This document shows positions 36,116 through 46,652 of a DNA stretch of 64,000 nt, in pieces. Both the position numbers and the translations under genes were made by a program. The notes under the pieces were generated by a model that had not been told where the DNA came from, ran no database searches, and saw only the letters and a list, made by a program, of their open reading frames with translations. Position 1 is the stretch's first letter, and each line of letters opens with the position of its first letter. Source of the DNA: Clostridium sp. (GTDB taxonomy: Bacteria > Bacillota > Clostridia > Clostridiales > Clostridiaceae); NCBI GenBank assembly GCA_028692255.1, contig JAQUXS010000002.1, forward strand, positions 41,432-105,431, written 5' to 3'.

Positions 36116-38134
36116 CTATTTTATAGAAATTTCAATACTTTTTTCTTTAATATTTAATTTTTTCATTATACCTATTCCATAGTGATTTAATCTTTCTTGT
36201 ACTTTATCTATAATTTTAGCCTTATTCTCGTAGAATTCACTTCCATCTATTGTTATGAATAGCCATCCTGATTGTTCTAAATTTAACTGTCTCTCAAATA
36301 TAGTTTTAGTATCTTCTTTTGTCTTATTTTTACCTCCATTACATATAATTGCAGCTATTTTATTATCACCTTCTATAACAAAATCTATATTATATTTATT
36401 TAAATTTTCATAATATACAATATTATATCCTATACCCTTAATTGAATTGTACACATCTCTTAGGAAATTATTTTCAAAATATTGAGGTATTAATGTACCA
36501 TATTTTTTATTTGAGACCTCTGTACAGTATTTTATAAGTTTGGTTCTTACACAATCAGGATTTAAATTTTCCATACTCATAGAATAAAATAACCACAATT
36601 GATTTTTCGCTCTTGTTACAGCTACATTAAATCTTCTAAAATCAATTTCCCTTGTAAGTGCAGTAAATTTTACATTATCGGCAACCACCATAGACAAAAA
36701 TATAATATCACGTTCATCTCCTTGGAAAGAATATGGATCACCACACATTAAGTTTCTCTTTATCATTTCTGCTTTTCCTAGTTTTTCTGAAAGCATACTT
36801 TCAATAAGCTGTGCTTGATCATTCCCACAAAGAGATATTACTCCCATCGTCATATTTTTATATCTATTATCCATGCAGCAATCCACAATAGTCTGTACAA
36901 TACTCTTAGCTTCATTTAAATTTATATTTTTTGTCTTGTCCTTAGCACCATTTTGAACTTTAACTGCATTTATAGGCAATCTGAATTTCATTGTTTTATT
37001 TTCATATCTAAGTGGGATTATCTCATTTGCATAGCACAAATTATTTGAAAATCCAATAATCTGTGGTAAACATCTAAAGTGTTCCTTTAAAACAACCCTT
37101 TCAGGGAACACCCTAAGTGCCGTACTGTAAAGACTTGTTTCCAAATCAAGACTTTCCCTGTTTGGTACTTCATATAAATATCTTTCAATTCGTTTATTTA
37201 CCTTGTCCTGATCAAAGCCTATAATTTGAGGGCTTATTTGTCTATCATCACCTACAATTACTGCTCTTTTAGCTCGGAACAATGCACATATTGAGAATAT
37301 ATCACACTGACTACTTTCATCAAAAATTATTACATCAAATAAATTTTTTGTGAGCTTTATATTTTCAATTATCTTGTTTACAGGCATAATCCAAACAGGT
37401 ATTGAATCCCTACATTGTTCCATTTCCTTTTGAGCCAAATCTCTATATTTGTATAAAAACCTGCTTCTGCTTCTACCTGTCTTTTTTACTGCCTGAATCC
37501 ATGCATATAAATTTCTTTTTTGACTGTCTGTAGTTCCTTTAATCTGCCTATACCACGCACTTTTAGAAACTAACTTTTCTGTAATTACATATTCTTTATT
37601 CTTTTCTTCCTTTATAAACCTTTCTATTAATCCGCTGCTTATTTTATGTGCTCTGTTTATAAGGCACTGCATTTTTCTAAAGTTCCACGCCTTATTAAAC
37701 TCTTTAAAATTTTTTCCAATACAATCATTTATTATCCTGTTTGTAAATTTTGGAGCTGCATTGTTTAATTTATCATAATATAAATTTATATCATCCACAT
37801 ATTTTTGGTTTTGTTTTAATTTTAATACCTTTGCATACGCCTCTTTTAAAGCCTCCTCATCAAGCTTATCTATTGCATTTTCTAAGGATTTAACCTCTGG
37901 AAGGAACATGCATATTTTCTTTACATTATTTAAAAAAGCCTTGTCATTTATATAATCATTTATATTTTTCAAACTTAAGACTGTTTTCTTTAGATAGTCA
38001 TAAGTTTCAGGTTCATACCAATCAATTTTATTTAAAAACACCACATTTCCTAGAATGTCTACTATCTTATTTCTATAGTCCATGTTCCAATCAATAACCA
38101 TACCAATATCATTGACAGATTTTTCAAGGACCAT
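36116..38134 (-). CDS. Superfamily I helicase, C-terminal part (frame-disrupted gene)
   Basis: 672 codons with the rest of the helicase core: Walker B 'DVIIFDESSQCD', 'AVIVGDDRQISPQ', 'LKEHFRC', and motifs V/VI 'GVISLCGNDQAQ', 'SFQGDERDIIFLSMV', 'FNVAVTRAKNQLWLF'. The last ~130 residues resemble the Vsr/MTES_1575-type nuclease-like domain ('YNIDFVIEGDNKIAAIICNGG'), but the usual Glu before Cys is Ile, so it may be inactive. The first ATG is inside the gene, not a natural start. It continues the upstream ORF in the -1 frame. Confidence 0.8.
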   Translation of the reverse strand: MVLEKSVNDIGMVIDWNMDYRNKIVDILGNVVFLNKIDWYEPETYDYLKKTVLSLKNINDYINDKAFLNNVKKICMFLPEVKSLENAIDKLDEEALKEAYAKVLKLKQNQKYVDDINLYYDKLNNAAPKFTNRIINDCIGKNFKEFNKAWNFRKMQCLINRAHKISSGLIERFIKEEKNKEYVITEKLVSKSAWYRQIKGTTDSQKRNLYAWIQAVKKTGRSRSRFLYKYRDLAQKEMEQCRDSIPVWIMPVNKIIENIKLTKNLFDVIIFDESSQCDIFSICALFRAKRAVIVGDDRQISPQIIGFDQDKVNKRIERYLYEVPNRESLDLETSLYSTALRVFPERVVLKEHFRCLPQIIGFSNNLCYANEIIPLRYENKTMKFRLPINAVKVQNGAKDKTKNINLNEAKSIVQTIVDCCMDNRYKNMTMGVISLCGNDQAQLIESMLSEKLGKAEMIKRNLMCGDPYSFQGDERDIIFLSMVVADNVKFTALTREIDFRRFNVAVTRAKNQLWLFYSMSMENLNPDCVRTKLIKYCTEVSNKKYGTLIPQYFENNFLRDVYNSIKGIGYNIVYYENLNKYNIDFVIEGDNKIAAIICNGGKNKTKEDTKTIFERQLNLEQSGWLFITIDGSEFYENKAKIIDKVQERLNHYGIGIMKKLNIKEKSIEISIK

Positions 38135-40200
38135 AGTGAATTTATGTTGAACTTCTTTATTTCAAAAGCCTTATACCCTGTCATATTACTATTCCAAAGC
38201 TCCATAAATTCTTTTTCTGTATCTTTACATTGGATATACAAATTTATTATTTCAGCTTCATCTTTTCTATATATTGGATTGCCATCAACACTACAATCTT
38301 CAAATATATATTTGTACTCCCTATGCATTTTTTTAAACATTTTTTTGATTGTTCCTTTTTTCAGTATAAAATCATATATACACTTGAAATCAGCTTTAAA
38401 ATCGTCAAATGATTTCTCTTCAGGTATTTTTATTGTATGAACTGTAAGCATTCTTTTTATATCTGAAAGATCTCTTATAAAAACTCTGCTTCTCATATAA
38501 ACATGCTTTAAAACTGGTCTTACTATTTCACTCATATAGTAATCTTTCATTACAGCTTCAAGCCAGCTTCCTTTTATCTTGTCCATTTTACTTTTAGCTA
38601 TATTTATAATTCTAAGTACTTTAACATAATCTACTTCTTTGTTACAAGACAAATATAATTCCTTTACATTATTTACATCATCATCATAAGTCCGGCTCAA
38701 TTTTTTAAACTCAACTATTTTATTATTTATATCATCATAATCTGGTATTTGTTTTATAAATTTTGTTTTATTTCTTTTTAAAACATCCTTATTGTCAACA
38801 ATACTTAGTAACCTATTGAACTTTAAGAACTCTTCATCTGTTAAAGGACATTTATCTTCAAATTTTATATCATCATCTATAAAAGAATATACACTGTTCT
38901 CTTTAAGCCATTTTGCAATATCCATAAGATTAACCAATTTTCCATTAATGCTAACCTTCCTATTTTCCACATTATAAACTTGTTCTAATTTTTTATATAA
39001 TTCTTCTTGTCTTGATTTACAGTTTTTAAGCTTTTCTCTTAAATCTAATATATCAACTTTTAAAATCTCAGGGTCTAAAGATAGTTTTTCAGTAATAATT
39101 CGAACCTCATCTTCTAATTGTGCCAGTGACTTTGCATCATCATCTAGAAGACTTATACAAAGAGGTCTTATATCTGTTGGTATCTTACTAGATAAAACTT
39201 TAAGTGATCTTCCTGTTTGACTTGTGACAAGTACTTTCTTGCCATGAGCCAAAAGATCACATATTAAATTTGCAATAGTTTGACTTTTCCCTGTTCCTGG
39301 TGGTCCCTGAACAACAACTCCGTAATTTTTTGATAATTTATCTGCAACTAACCTCTGCTCCCTATTACTTTTAAGAGGAAATAATAGATTTTCTCCTATA
39401 GCCTTAAAAGATGAGCTTGTCCTTTCTTCCTCCACAATTTTTTCAGAGTTTACAATTGCCTTAACTGTAGATGGAATGCTCACTCCCATATCAATTTGTT
39501 TTAATATGTTAACAATCTCATCTCTCCAAAGATTATGCTCTCTTTTTTTAATAATTATCGACGGCATGTTATATATCCTTGGACATTGATTTGTCTTAAA
39601 TATTTCACCAATTTTATTTGAAGACTTTATCTCTCCTGATGGATTTATATCCGAACTTAAGTAATGAACTATGGAATTTAATAAATTCTTAGTTTCCTTT
39701 AGATTTCTAAAATTAAAATTTCCTGTATCGATTTGCTCTTTTATCTTTAATATTTCAGATATATTAGGAATATCCAAACCCTTAAATATTTCAAATTCCA
39801 TTTTATATTTTTCATTACATGGCTTTAATAGAAACTTACCATTTTGAGCGTCAAAATATAGTTTAAGTTCTCTAGTTATAAGAGGGTGAACTATTTTTTT
39901 ATTTTCATTCTCCCATGTAAGTATATAATTTCCCCATAAAATTTCTCTATCTGAATTATCTTTTTGAATTGAAATATAAAGTTCAAAAAAACTATCATAT
40001 AGATCTTTATTAGATTTATTGATAACAAACCAAGTTTCATTGTTGTCCTCTTTCATAACACAATTCTTATCTGAATTTGCTAGGTCAAATTCCCAATAAA
40101 TATTTTCATATGAATTTATATTTTTTACAGTATCCTCATCCATACTTTTAATACTCAATAAATAATACATCAAATTTTTTACCCTATCCTTACAATCCAT
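38062..40200 (-). CDS. Superfamily I (COG1112-like) helicase, N-terminal part (frame-disrupted gene)
   Basis: 712 codons; ATG with GAGGTGG upstream. Q-motif-like 'LKSNREQRLVADKLS', Walker A 'VQGPPGTGKSQTIANLI' (about residue 300), then a long helical insertion. Together with the next ORF it makes one ~1,380-aa protein of the AAA_11/AAA_12 type, a family seen as housekeeping-like accessory helicases and in anti-phage systems. The last 24 residues are out of frame. The switch to the downstream frame must lie between about 38149 and 38163 (ATAAAGAAG on the coding strand), where one extra base would restore the frame. A sequencing error is possible. Confidence 0.8.
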   Translation of the reverse strand: MDCKDRVKNLMYYLLSIKSMDEDTVKNINSYENIYWEFDLANSDKNCVMKEDNNETWFVINKSNKDLYDSFFELYISIQKDNSDREILWGNYILTWENENKKIVHPLITRELKLYFDAQNGKFLLKPCNEKYKMEFEIFKGLDIPNISEILKIKEQIDTGNFNFRNLKETKNLLNSIVHYLSSDINPSGEIKSSNKIGEIFKTNQCPRIYNMPSIIIKKREHNLWRDEIVNILKQIDMGVSIPSTVKAIVNSEKIVEEERTSSSFKAIGENLLFPLKSNREQRLVADKLSKNYGVVVQGPPGTGKSQTIANLICDLLAHGKKVLVTSQTGRSLKVLSSKIPTDIRPLCISLLDDDAKSLAQLEDEVRIITEKLSLDPEILKVDILDLREKLKNCKSRQEELYKKLEQVYNVENRKVSINGKLVNLMDIAKWLKENSVYSFIDDDIKFEDKCPLTDEEFLKFNRLLSIVDNKDVLKRNKTKFIKQIPDYDDINNKIVEFKKLSRTYDDDVNNVKELYLSCNKEVDYVKVLRIINIAKSKMDKIKGSWLEAVMKDYYMSEIVRPVLKHVYMRSRVFIRDLSDIKRMLTVHTIKIPEEKSFDDFKADFKCIYDFILKKGTIKKMFKKMHREYKYIFEDCSVDGNPIYRKDEAEIINLYIQCKDTEKEFMELWNSNMTGYKAFEIKKFNINSLWSLKNLSMILVWLLIGTWTIEIR

Positions 40201-40300
40201 ATATATACCACCTCAAATGTTTTTCTAAATATTTCCATTTCATTATAGCATATATTTCCATAAATTGTAATATAATTATAAAGATACAAAAAAATAATCA

Positions 40301-40464
40301 ACACTCAATAAAGGTTGAACTTGCTCCGCGATTTCCAAAACTCCGCAAGTCTTCCCCTAAATTAATCATTGATTATTATTTATTATTTATGTTCTATTAT
40401 TTATCTTTTATATTTTATCTTTTATCTTTTATCTTTTAAATTTATCATTGTGCATTGATCATTG
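40301..40464. repeat. Degenerate repeat and TATCTTTTA tandem array downstream of the LacI-family gene
   Basis: A relic of the GC-containing unit (CTTGCTCCGCGATTTCC) is followed by about five tandem copies of a TTTTATCTTT unit and TCATTGTGCATTGATCATTG, which runs into the stop codon of the regulator. It is the same family of repeats as at 25.4-26.5 kb. Confidence 0.6.
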
Positions 40465-41460
40465 TTACTTACAAGATTCTCTCTCTATTATATTGTAATC
40501 TAATACATAGTGCTCTCTATCAACACTTTTTTTGTTAATAAGCTTTATAAGCATTCTCATTCCAACAGAACCCATATCATACATTGGTTGTTCTACTGTT
40601 GTGATTTTAGGATAATATATTGATGCTGAATATATGTTATCGAAGCCAACTACATCTACTTGTTTAGGTACGTCAATTCCATTGTCCCTTAAAGTATTTA
40701 TAACTCCCATAGCTATTTCATCACTGCAACAGAATGCAGCATCAATTTTTGTGTTTTCTATTATAACTTTCATTCCATCTCTGCCATCAGCAGCTTTAAG
40801 TCCACCAAATTGAACAATCTTTTTATCATATTTCAAACCATTATCTTCAAGTGCCTTTTTATATCCTGAAAACCTAAGTTCACATGCTATTTCAAATTCT
40901 GGATTTCCCCCAACAAAAGCAACTTTTTTATTTCCTTTTTTTATCAAATAAGTAGTTGCATCATAAGCGGCTTTTTCATTATCAATTGTTACACTTGGAA
41001 AATCACTTTGTTCAGATTTTATTCCAATAAGTACAGTTGGTAATTTAAGATTTTTAAGTAAATTTAATATATCTTCACCAAGATAATTACTCATATATAT
41101 TACTCCATCTACCATTTTTTCTCTTAATACCTTTATATATTCAACTTCTTTTTCATGATCAAGATCTGTATTGCACAATATAACATTATAGTTATAAATG
41201 TTAGATACATCCTCTGCTCCTCTTACAATTTCAGGATAAAATTGATTGGATATATCAGGGACTACAATTCCAATTGTCCTTGTTCTTTGTGTTTTAAGAC
41301 TTCTTGCAACAATATTTGGTCTGTAATCAAGTTTTTTTATTGATTCTATAACTTTTTTCTTAGTTTCTTCATTTACTACATCTACTTCATTAAGTACTCT
41401 TGAAACAGTGGCAATTGACACTCCTGCTTCTCTAGCTACATCTTTTATTGAAGCTGCCAT
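40465..41460 (-). CDS. ccpA: LacI-family regulator, probably CcpA
   Basis: 331 aa. N-terminal HTH ('SIKDVAREAGVSIATVSRVLNEVDVVNEETKKKV') with hinge helix 'RPNIVARSLKT', then a two-lobed periplasmic-binding-like sensor. Similarity to B. subtilis CcpA continues throughout ('TIGIVVPDISNQFYPEIVRGAEDVSNIYNYNVILCNTD', 'TTVEQPMYDMGSVGMRML'). CcpA with HPr-Ser-P mediates carbon catabolite control. I chose ATG 41460 (AGGAG 12 nt upstream). The position beside ileS agrees with my memory of the C. acetobutylicum ccpA locus, though this was not checked. Confidence 0.78.
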   Translation of the reverse strand: MAASIKDVAREAGVSIATVSRVLNEVDVVNEETKKKVIESIKKLDYRPNIVARSLKTQRTRTIGIVVPDISNQFYPEIVRGAEDVSNIYNYNVILCNTDLDHEKEVEYIKVLREKMVDGVIYMSNYLGEDILNLLKNLKLPTVLIGIKSEQSDFPSVTIDNEKAAYDATTYLIKKGNKKVAFVGGNPEFEIACELRFSGYKKALEDNGLKYDKKIVQFGGLKAADGRDGMKVIIENTKIDAAFCCSDEIAMGVINTLRDNGIDVPKQVDVVGFDNIYSASIYYPKITTVEQPMYDMGSVGMRMLIKLINKKSVDREHYVLDYNIIERESCK

Positions 41461-41657
41461 ACTATTAATCAACTCCTAGTTATTAATTTATATTAATTTA
41501 ATTAAATTTACAATTATAAACGTATTCACCTAGATACACCTAGTAAATTACCTTTAGAATAATATTACTTTAAATACACCATTTTTACAAGGTTTATGTA
41601 TAATATTATTTACAATTTAATTAAAAACTTAAACATTCAAAATAAATTTATTAATAA

Positions 41658-41693
41658 AAAACTGCGGTTATTTAAATTTTAATAACCGCAGTT
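41658..41693 (-). terminator. Terminator of ileS
   Basis: AACTGCGGTTATT and its complement form a 13-bp stem with a 10-nt loop; on the minus strand it is followed by TTTTTTA. Confidence 0.85.
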
Positions 41694-41710
41694 TACCCCT
41701 AAAATATATT

Positions 41711-44700
41711 TTATGCCAATTTTTCGACAAGTAAATCTAATTTTTCATCATTAATACTACTTGAAACATAATTCTTGCTTGAATCATTATATAGAACTTC
41801 TACTGCAAGAGTTTCTTTTTTAATAGTATCTTCAAACTTTTTAACTAAACCTTCAAGCTTATCATTATTTGCTAAATAAAGAACAATCTTATCTGCAACT
41901 TCAAATCCACTATCTTTTCTCATATTCTGTACTTTACTTAAAATTTCTCTTAAGTATCCTTCTTCTCTAAGCTCATCATTTATAGTTGTTTCGAGAACTA
42001 CACCAAGCTCACCTTCACCTGCGAATGCAAAGCCTTCAAGTCCATTCATAGTTACAAGAAGATTATCACTGTTAAGTTGAACTTCTGTACCTTGAACTTC
42101 AACTTTTACACTCTTACCACTCTTTACAGTTTCAGCAAGTTCCATCTGATTCTTCTCTGATATAGCTTTTCTGATTCCAGGAATAAGTTTACCATATTTT
42201 TTGCCAAGCACTGGAAGATTAGGCTTTATTTCAAAATCTACGTATTTTGAAAGGTCTGCTCCAAATTCAATCTTCTTTATATTAAGTTCGTCTTTTACTA
42301 TGTCTCCATAGTATTCAGGAAGTTTGCTTGTACTTACAAGTAATTCTGAAAGAGGCTGTCTGTTTTTAATGTTTGCACCATTTCTAGCATTTCTTCCAAG
42401 CTTTACAAGGTCATATGCAAGTTCCATTTCTTTTTCAAGTTCCACGTCAACTTCACTTTCATTATATCTAGGCCATTTGCAAAGATGAACACTTTCAGGT
42501 GCATCTTTATCTATGCTAATAACTAAGCTCTGATAAATTGTTTCAGTGATAAATGGTATAAATGGTGCTGCAACCTTACTAAGTGTAACAAGAACTCTAT
42601 AAAGTGTTGTATAAGCTCCTTTTTTATCATCAGTAAGCTCTGTAGTCCAATATCTTGATCTATTTCTTCTTACATACCAATTTGAAAGTCTATCAACAAA
42701 TGATTCTATATCAAGTGCTGCTTGTGTTATGTCATATTTTTCAAGATTATCTGCGACTTGTTTTATTAGTGTATTTAATTTTGATAGAATCCATTTATCC
42801 ATAACATTTTCACTCTTAAAATCACTGTAATCAAGTGGATTAAATTTATCTATTTCTGCATAAAGTACATAGAATGAATATACATTCCAATATGTGCTTA
42901 AAAATCTTCTTTGAGTTTCAGCTACATCATCTTCTGAAAATCTTGTTGGAAGCCATGGTGCACTTGCAGTATAGAAGTGCCATCTACAAGCGTCTCCACC
43001 TTCGTGAGCAAGAACTTCAAATGGATCTACAACATTTCCTTTATGCTTTGACATTTTAAGTCCTTTTTTATCCAAAACATGTCCAAGTACAATACAGTTT
43101 TCAAATGGATTTGTTCCAAATAATGCTGTTGAAACAGCAAGTAGTGTATAGAACCATCCTCTTGTCTGATCTACTGCTTCAGATATAAATTGTGCAGGGA
43201 AGTTATGCTTAAAAGTTTCCTTATTTTCAAATGGATAGTGATGCTGTGCAAAAGGCATAGATCCTGAATCAAACCAACAGTCTATAACTTCTGGAGTTCT
43301 CTTCATTATCTTTCCACATTTAGGGCATCTAAGTTCAACATTATCTATATAAGGTTTATGAAGTTCTATATTATCTGGTACATTTACTCCCTTTTCTTTA
43401 AGTTCTTCTATGCTTCCAATGCATTCTTTATGTCCGCATTCGCATTCCCATATTGGAAGTGGAGTTCCCCAATATCTATCACGGCTTAATCCCCAATCAA
43501 CTACATTTTCAAGGAATTTTCCAAATCTTCCTGTTCTTATATTATCAGGATACCAATTAATTTTATTGTTATTTTCAATTAATTTATCACGAAGTGATGT
43601 CATTCTTATAAACCAAGTGTCCTTTGGATAATATAAAAGTGGTGTATCACATCTCCAGCAGTGTGGATAAGAGTGAACCATCATCTTAGTTTTATATAAG
43701 TTTCCTCTTTCTCTAAGATCTTCAATTATGCCTTTTTCTGCTTCTTTTACATGAAGGCCTTTCCAAGGTGTAACTGCATCAACAAACTTTCCTTCAAGAT
43801 CAACAAGATTTATAAGAGGAAGATCACATTTTTTACCAAGATTGTTATCATCTTCACCATAAGCAGGAGCTATATGTACAATTCCTGTACCATCTGTAAG
43901 AGTTACAAAATCACCATGAGTAACATAAAAAGCTTTTTTCTCAGGTACTTCAAATTTGAATAACTGTTCATATTGAACTCCTAAAAGTTCTTCGCCTTTA
44001 AATTCCTTTACTACTTCATATTCCCCTTCAAGTACATCTAAAAGAGCCTTAGCAAGTATTAAATGTTCTCCATTGTTTACAACTTCAACATAGTCATAAG
44101 TCCTATTAACTGCTAATGCTACATTACTTGGAAGTGTCCATGGAGTTGTTGTCCATGCTAATAAATATTTATTATCTTCTCCCACGACTTTAAACTTTAC
44201 AAACATTGTTTCCTGCTGGACATCTTTATATCCCTGTGCAACTTCGTGTGAAGATAATGCAGTTCCACATCTTGGGCAATAAGGTACAACTTTAAATCCC
44301 TTATATAAAAGACCTTTTTCCCACATAGTTTTTAATGCCCACCATTCTGATTCTATGTAATCATTATGATAAGTTACATATGGATTATCCATGTCAACCC
44401 AAAATGCAAGTTTTTCAGACATATCTTCCCACATTGAAACATATGAGAATACACTCTTTTTACATTCTTTAATAAACTTTTCAACACCATATTCTTCAAT
44501 CTGAGGTTTACCTGAGATGCCAAGTTTCTTTTCTATTTCAAGTTCAACAGGAAGTCCGTGAGTATCCCAACCTGCTTTTCTTAATACTCTGTAACCTTGC
44601 ATAGATTTATATCTAGGAATAATATCCTTTATAACTCTTGTGATTACGTGTCCTACATGTGGCTTACCATTAGCAGTTGGAGGTCCATCGAAAAATGTAA

Positions 44701-44821
44701 AATATTTGCCATCTTTATTTGATTCACGGCTTTTTTCGATTATTCCATCCTCCTTCCAATGTTTTAATACATCTTGTTCCATGTCAACAAAAGACTTTGA
44801 AGAATCAACTTTTCTATACAT
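41711..44821 (-). CDS. ileS: Isoleucyl-tRNA synthetase
   Basis: 1,036 aa class I synthetase. HIGH-type motif '[14 protein letters not shown]' (residues ~47-60), KMSKS motif 'KMSKHKGN', editing domain with '[16 protein letters not shown]', and zinc-like CxxC pairs in '[10 protein letters not shown]' and '[10 protein letters not shown]'. The anticodon-binding and C-terminal regions match the long, eukaryote-like IleS type. ATG 44821 with AAGGGAGA upstream is used; the TTG at 44839 lies in the ribosome site. Expression is controlled by an Ile T-box leader. Confidence 0.96.
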   Translation of the reverse strand: MYRKVDSSKSFVDMEQDVLKHWKEDGIIEKSRESNKDGKYFTFFDGPPTANGKPHVGHVITRVIKDIIPRYKSMQGYRVLRKAGWDTHGLPVELEIEKKLGISGKPQIEEYGVEKFIKECKKSVFSYVSMWEDMSEKLAFWVDMDNPYVTYHNDYIESEWWALKTMWEKGLLYKGFKVVPYCPRCGTALSSHEVAQGYKDVQQETMFVKFKVVGEDNKYLLAWTTTPWTLPSNVALAVNRTYDYVEVVNNGEHLILAKALLDVLEGEYEVVKEFKGEELLGVQYEQLFKFEVPEKKAFYVTHGDFVTLTDGTGIVHIAPAYGEDDNNLGKKCDLPLINLVDLEGKFVDAVTPWKGLHVKEAEKGIIEDLRERGNLYKTKMMVHSYPHCWRCDTPLLYYPKDTWFIRMTSLRDKLIENNNKINWYPDNIRTGRFGKFLENVVDWGLSRDRYWGTPLPIWECECGHKECIGSIEELKEKGVNVPDNIELHKPYIDNVELRCPKCGKIMKRTPEVIDCWFDSGSMPFAQHHYPFENKETFKHNFPAQFISEAVDQTRGWFYTLLAVSTALFGTNPFENCIVLGHVLDKKGLKMSKHKGNVVDPFEVLAHEGGDACRWHFYTASAPWLPTRFSEDDVAETQRRFLSTYWNVYSFYVLYAEIDKFNPLDYSDFKSENVMDKWILSKLNTLIKQVADNLEKYDITQAALDIESFVDRLSNWYVRRNRSRYWTTELTDDKKGAYTTLYRVLVTLSKVAAPFIPFITETIYQSLVISIDKDAPESVHLCKWPRYNESEVDVELEKEMELAYDLVKLGRNARNGANIKNRQPLSELLVSTSKLPEYYGDIVKDELNIKKIEFGADLSKYVDFEIKPNLPVLGKKYGKLIPGIRKAISEKNQMELAETVKSGKSVKVEVQGTEVQLNSDNLLVTMNGLEGFAFAGEGELGVVLETTINDELREEGYLREILSKVQNMRKDSGFEVADKIVLYLANNDKLEGLVKKFEDTIKKETLAVEVLYNDSSKNYVSSSINDEKLDLLVEKLA

Positions 44822-44913
44822 AATATAATCTCCCTTCAAAAATGATAATTATATTTAAAATTTTGTTTGTTTCCTTAATTCAATCTTTTCAGTAAAAATT
44901 GAAAATTGAAATA

Positions 44914-45171
44914 AATAAAAAAACTTCGTCCTAAACTAGGACGAAGTTAAATTCGCTATACCACCTACATAAACAATTTTCAAGTACAATAATACTCTAT
45001 TCTTTAACGCAGAATTACGGATTAGCTTACTAAATTTTCAGCTTTCAGCTCAAAGGTGATTTTCTCTATTTTTAAGTATTTGTGAGCTTTCACCAACCTC
45101 ACTCGCTTTAAAAACCAAAAATAAATACTTTTCCTCATCACAGCTGTTTAATTACTTATTAATTTTTACTT
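44914..45171 (-). promoter_or_regulatory. T-box riboswitch of ileS (isoleucine specifier)
   Basis: The leader contains the T-box sequence AGGTGGTATAGCG (minus strand, 44954-44966) followed by a 12-bp terminator (44922-44948) with a T run. In the upstream stem I, the specifier loop reads AGAAAATCACC near 45046-45066, offering ATC, an isoleucine codon. Uncharged tRNA-Ile pairs with it and prevents termination. Confidence 0.93.
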
Positions 45172-45177
45172 TACCAT

Positions 45178-45206
45178 ATTATATTATAATATATTTTTTT
45201 TGTCAA
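45178..45206 (-). promoter_or_regulatory. Promoter of the ileS leader
   Basis: Minus-strand TTGACA (45201-45206), 17-nt spacer, TATAAT (45178-45183): both hexamers match the consensus. Confidence 0.85.
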
Positions 45207-45227
45207 ACTATATTGCTAAAAAATTTA

Positions 45228-46127
45228 TTATTCTTTTATAACCGTCAGGACGTATATTACAGCACTTAACAAAATAGGAGAGTATCCTACTATCTTTGAT
45301 AAAATATCGTCTTTTTCATGCTGCAAATCTACTTCTTGTATAGCCAAACTAGCCACGCTTTCCTTCTTATTACGTCTTATTTTACCTATTATAATAGCTA
45401 TAAGCCATACACAAATTGCTGATATTATAAATAACATAATAATTGATGATGATGGTGGAACTGTGCTATTAATTTTTGATAAACTTCTAAAGGTATGCCA
45501 AGCTGAAGCAGCATTTATACCATTAAATATAAAATGACATATCATAGACGAAAATATTGAATCTGTTGCATCTACCATATGTGCAAGTATTATACCTATG
45601 GCAAAAGTATATAAAAACTGTGGTGGATTCATATGTAAAATGGCAAACATAAGTCCCGTAATAATCGCCACTTTATTAATATTCATTTTCTTATAACCAG
45701 ATAATATAACCCCTCGAACTGTCATTTCTTCACAAATTGCAGGTGTTAAGGCTATAATACCAACAAATGCCCAAAGAGGAAGACCTGTCATTTTCCCTAG
45801 AACGTCATCAACATTATTACGAAAGACAAAACTTGTAATAATACCAAGGAAGCCTGCTATAGGTTCTATAAGTATTCCAACTATTATGGAATATATAAGA
45901 TTTTTTCCTGATAACATCTTAAACCTTAAAACTTTAACAGGTGATTGTCTTGTGATTATAATGTAAATTATAATTGGAACAAGTAAAAATAGTATTTGCG
46001 TAGTAAGAAGTGCAAGCCAAACTTTCCCACGTAAAAAAGGTATAATAGGCCTTATTAAATATCCTCCAAAAATCTGAAGCAGCACTAATGCTAAGAAATA
46101 AATGTTCACTCCGAAAACTTTTTTCAT
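45228..46127 (-). CDS. CPBP-family intramembrane metalloprotease
   Basis: 299 aa with about eight hydrophobic segments. CPBP (CAAX protease/bacteriocin-immunity) motifs are present: 'CEEMTVRG' (EExxxR), 'FAILHMNPPQ' (FxxxH) and 'HFIFNG'. The family includes prenyl-protein endopeptidases and bacteriocin-processing or immunity proteins; the substrate here is unknown. It lies 10 nt downstream of nrdG on the same strand and could share its transcript. Confidence 0.85.
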   Translation of the reverse strand: MKKVFGVNIYFLALVLLQIFGGYLIRPIIPFLRGKVWLALLTTQILFLLVPIIIYIIITRQSPVKVLRFKMLSGKNLIYSIIVGILIEPIAGFLGIITSFVFRNNVDDVLGKMTGLPLWAFVGIIALTPAICEEMTVRGVILSGYKKMNINKVAIITGLMFAILHMNPPQFLYTFAIGIILAHMVDATDSIFSSMICHFIFNGINAASAWHTFRSLSKINSTVPPSSSIIMLFIISAICVWLIAIIIGKIRRNKKESVASLAIQEVDLQHEKDDILSKIVGYSPILLSAVIYVLTVIKE

Positions 46128-46136
46128 ATAAATCTC

Positions 46137-46652
46137 CTATAAATTGATTATTTCCATCTTACCACTTTTCATACTTTTATTCACATCTATTATTCTTTGA
46201 TTACTAGAACCTCTAAATTTCAATTTGGAATCTTTTTTATCAATTTCAAACTTTCCATCTACAATTACATCAAGATATTTAATAAATTCACAGAATCCAT
46301 TTCTTTTATCCTTGTTTTCCATTATATACTCATATGTATATCCTGTATACGCCCAAGTATTTTTGCCATTTTCTTTTACAATCTTAGCTATTTTTGAAAA
46401 TGCCTCTGCCTGCTCAAAGGGATCTCCACCTGAAAATGTTACTCCCTTAAGCATTGGATTGCTTATTATATCATTAGCTAACTCTTCTACATTAAAGATT
46501 TTACCTCCTGTAAAAGGATGCGTATGTTCATTAAAGCATCCTTTACAGTTATGTTTACAGCCTTGTGCAAACAGTACTCTTCTAAGCCCTTTACCATTAC
46601 TTAAGCTTTCATGTATTATACCTGACAGCATAACTTCATTACTTGACATCAT
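46137..46652 (-). CDS. nrdG: Anaerobic ribonucleotide reductase activating protein
   Basis: About 171 aa radical-SAM enzyme. The [4Fe-4S]/SAM cysteines are in 'GCKHNCKGCFN' (CxxxCxxC) and the glycine-rich SAM site is 'TFSGGDPFEQA'. It generates the glycyl radical in NrdD. ATG 46652 has GGAAAGAG 8 nt upstream; another ATG at 46667 has poorer spacing. It overlaps the end of nrdD by 14 nt, the normal coupled arrangement. Confidence 0.93.
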   Translation of the reverse strand: MMSSNEVMLSGIIHESLSNGKGLRRVLFAQGCKHNCKGCFNEHTHPFTGGKIFNVEELANDIISNPMLKGVTFSGGDPFEQAEAFSKIAKIVKENGKNTWAYTGYTYEYIMENKDKRNGFCEFIKYLDVIVDGKFEIDKKDSKLKFRGSSNQRIIDVNKSMKSGKMEIINL

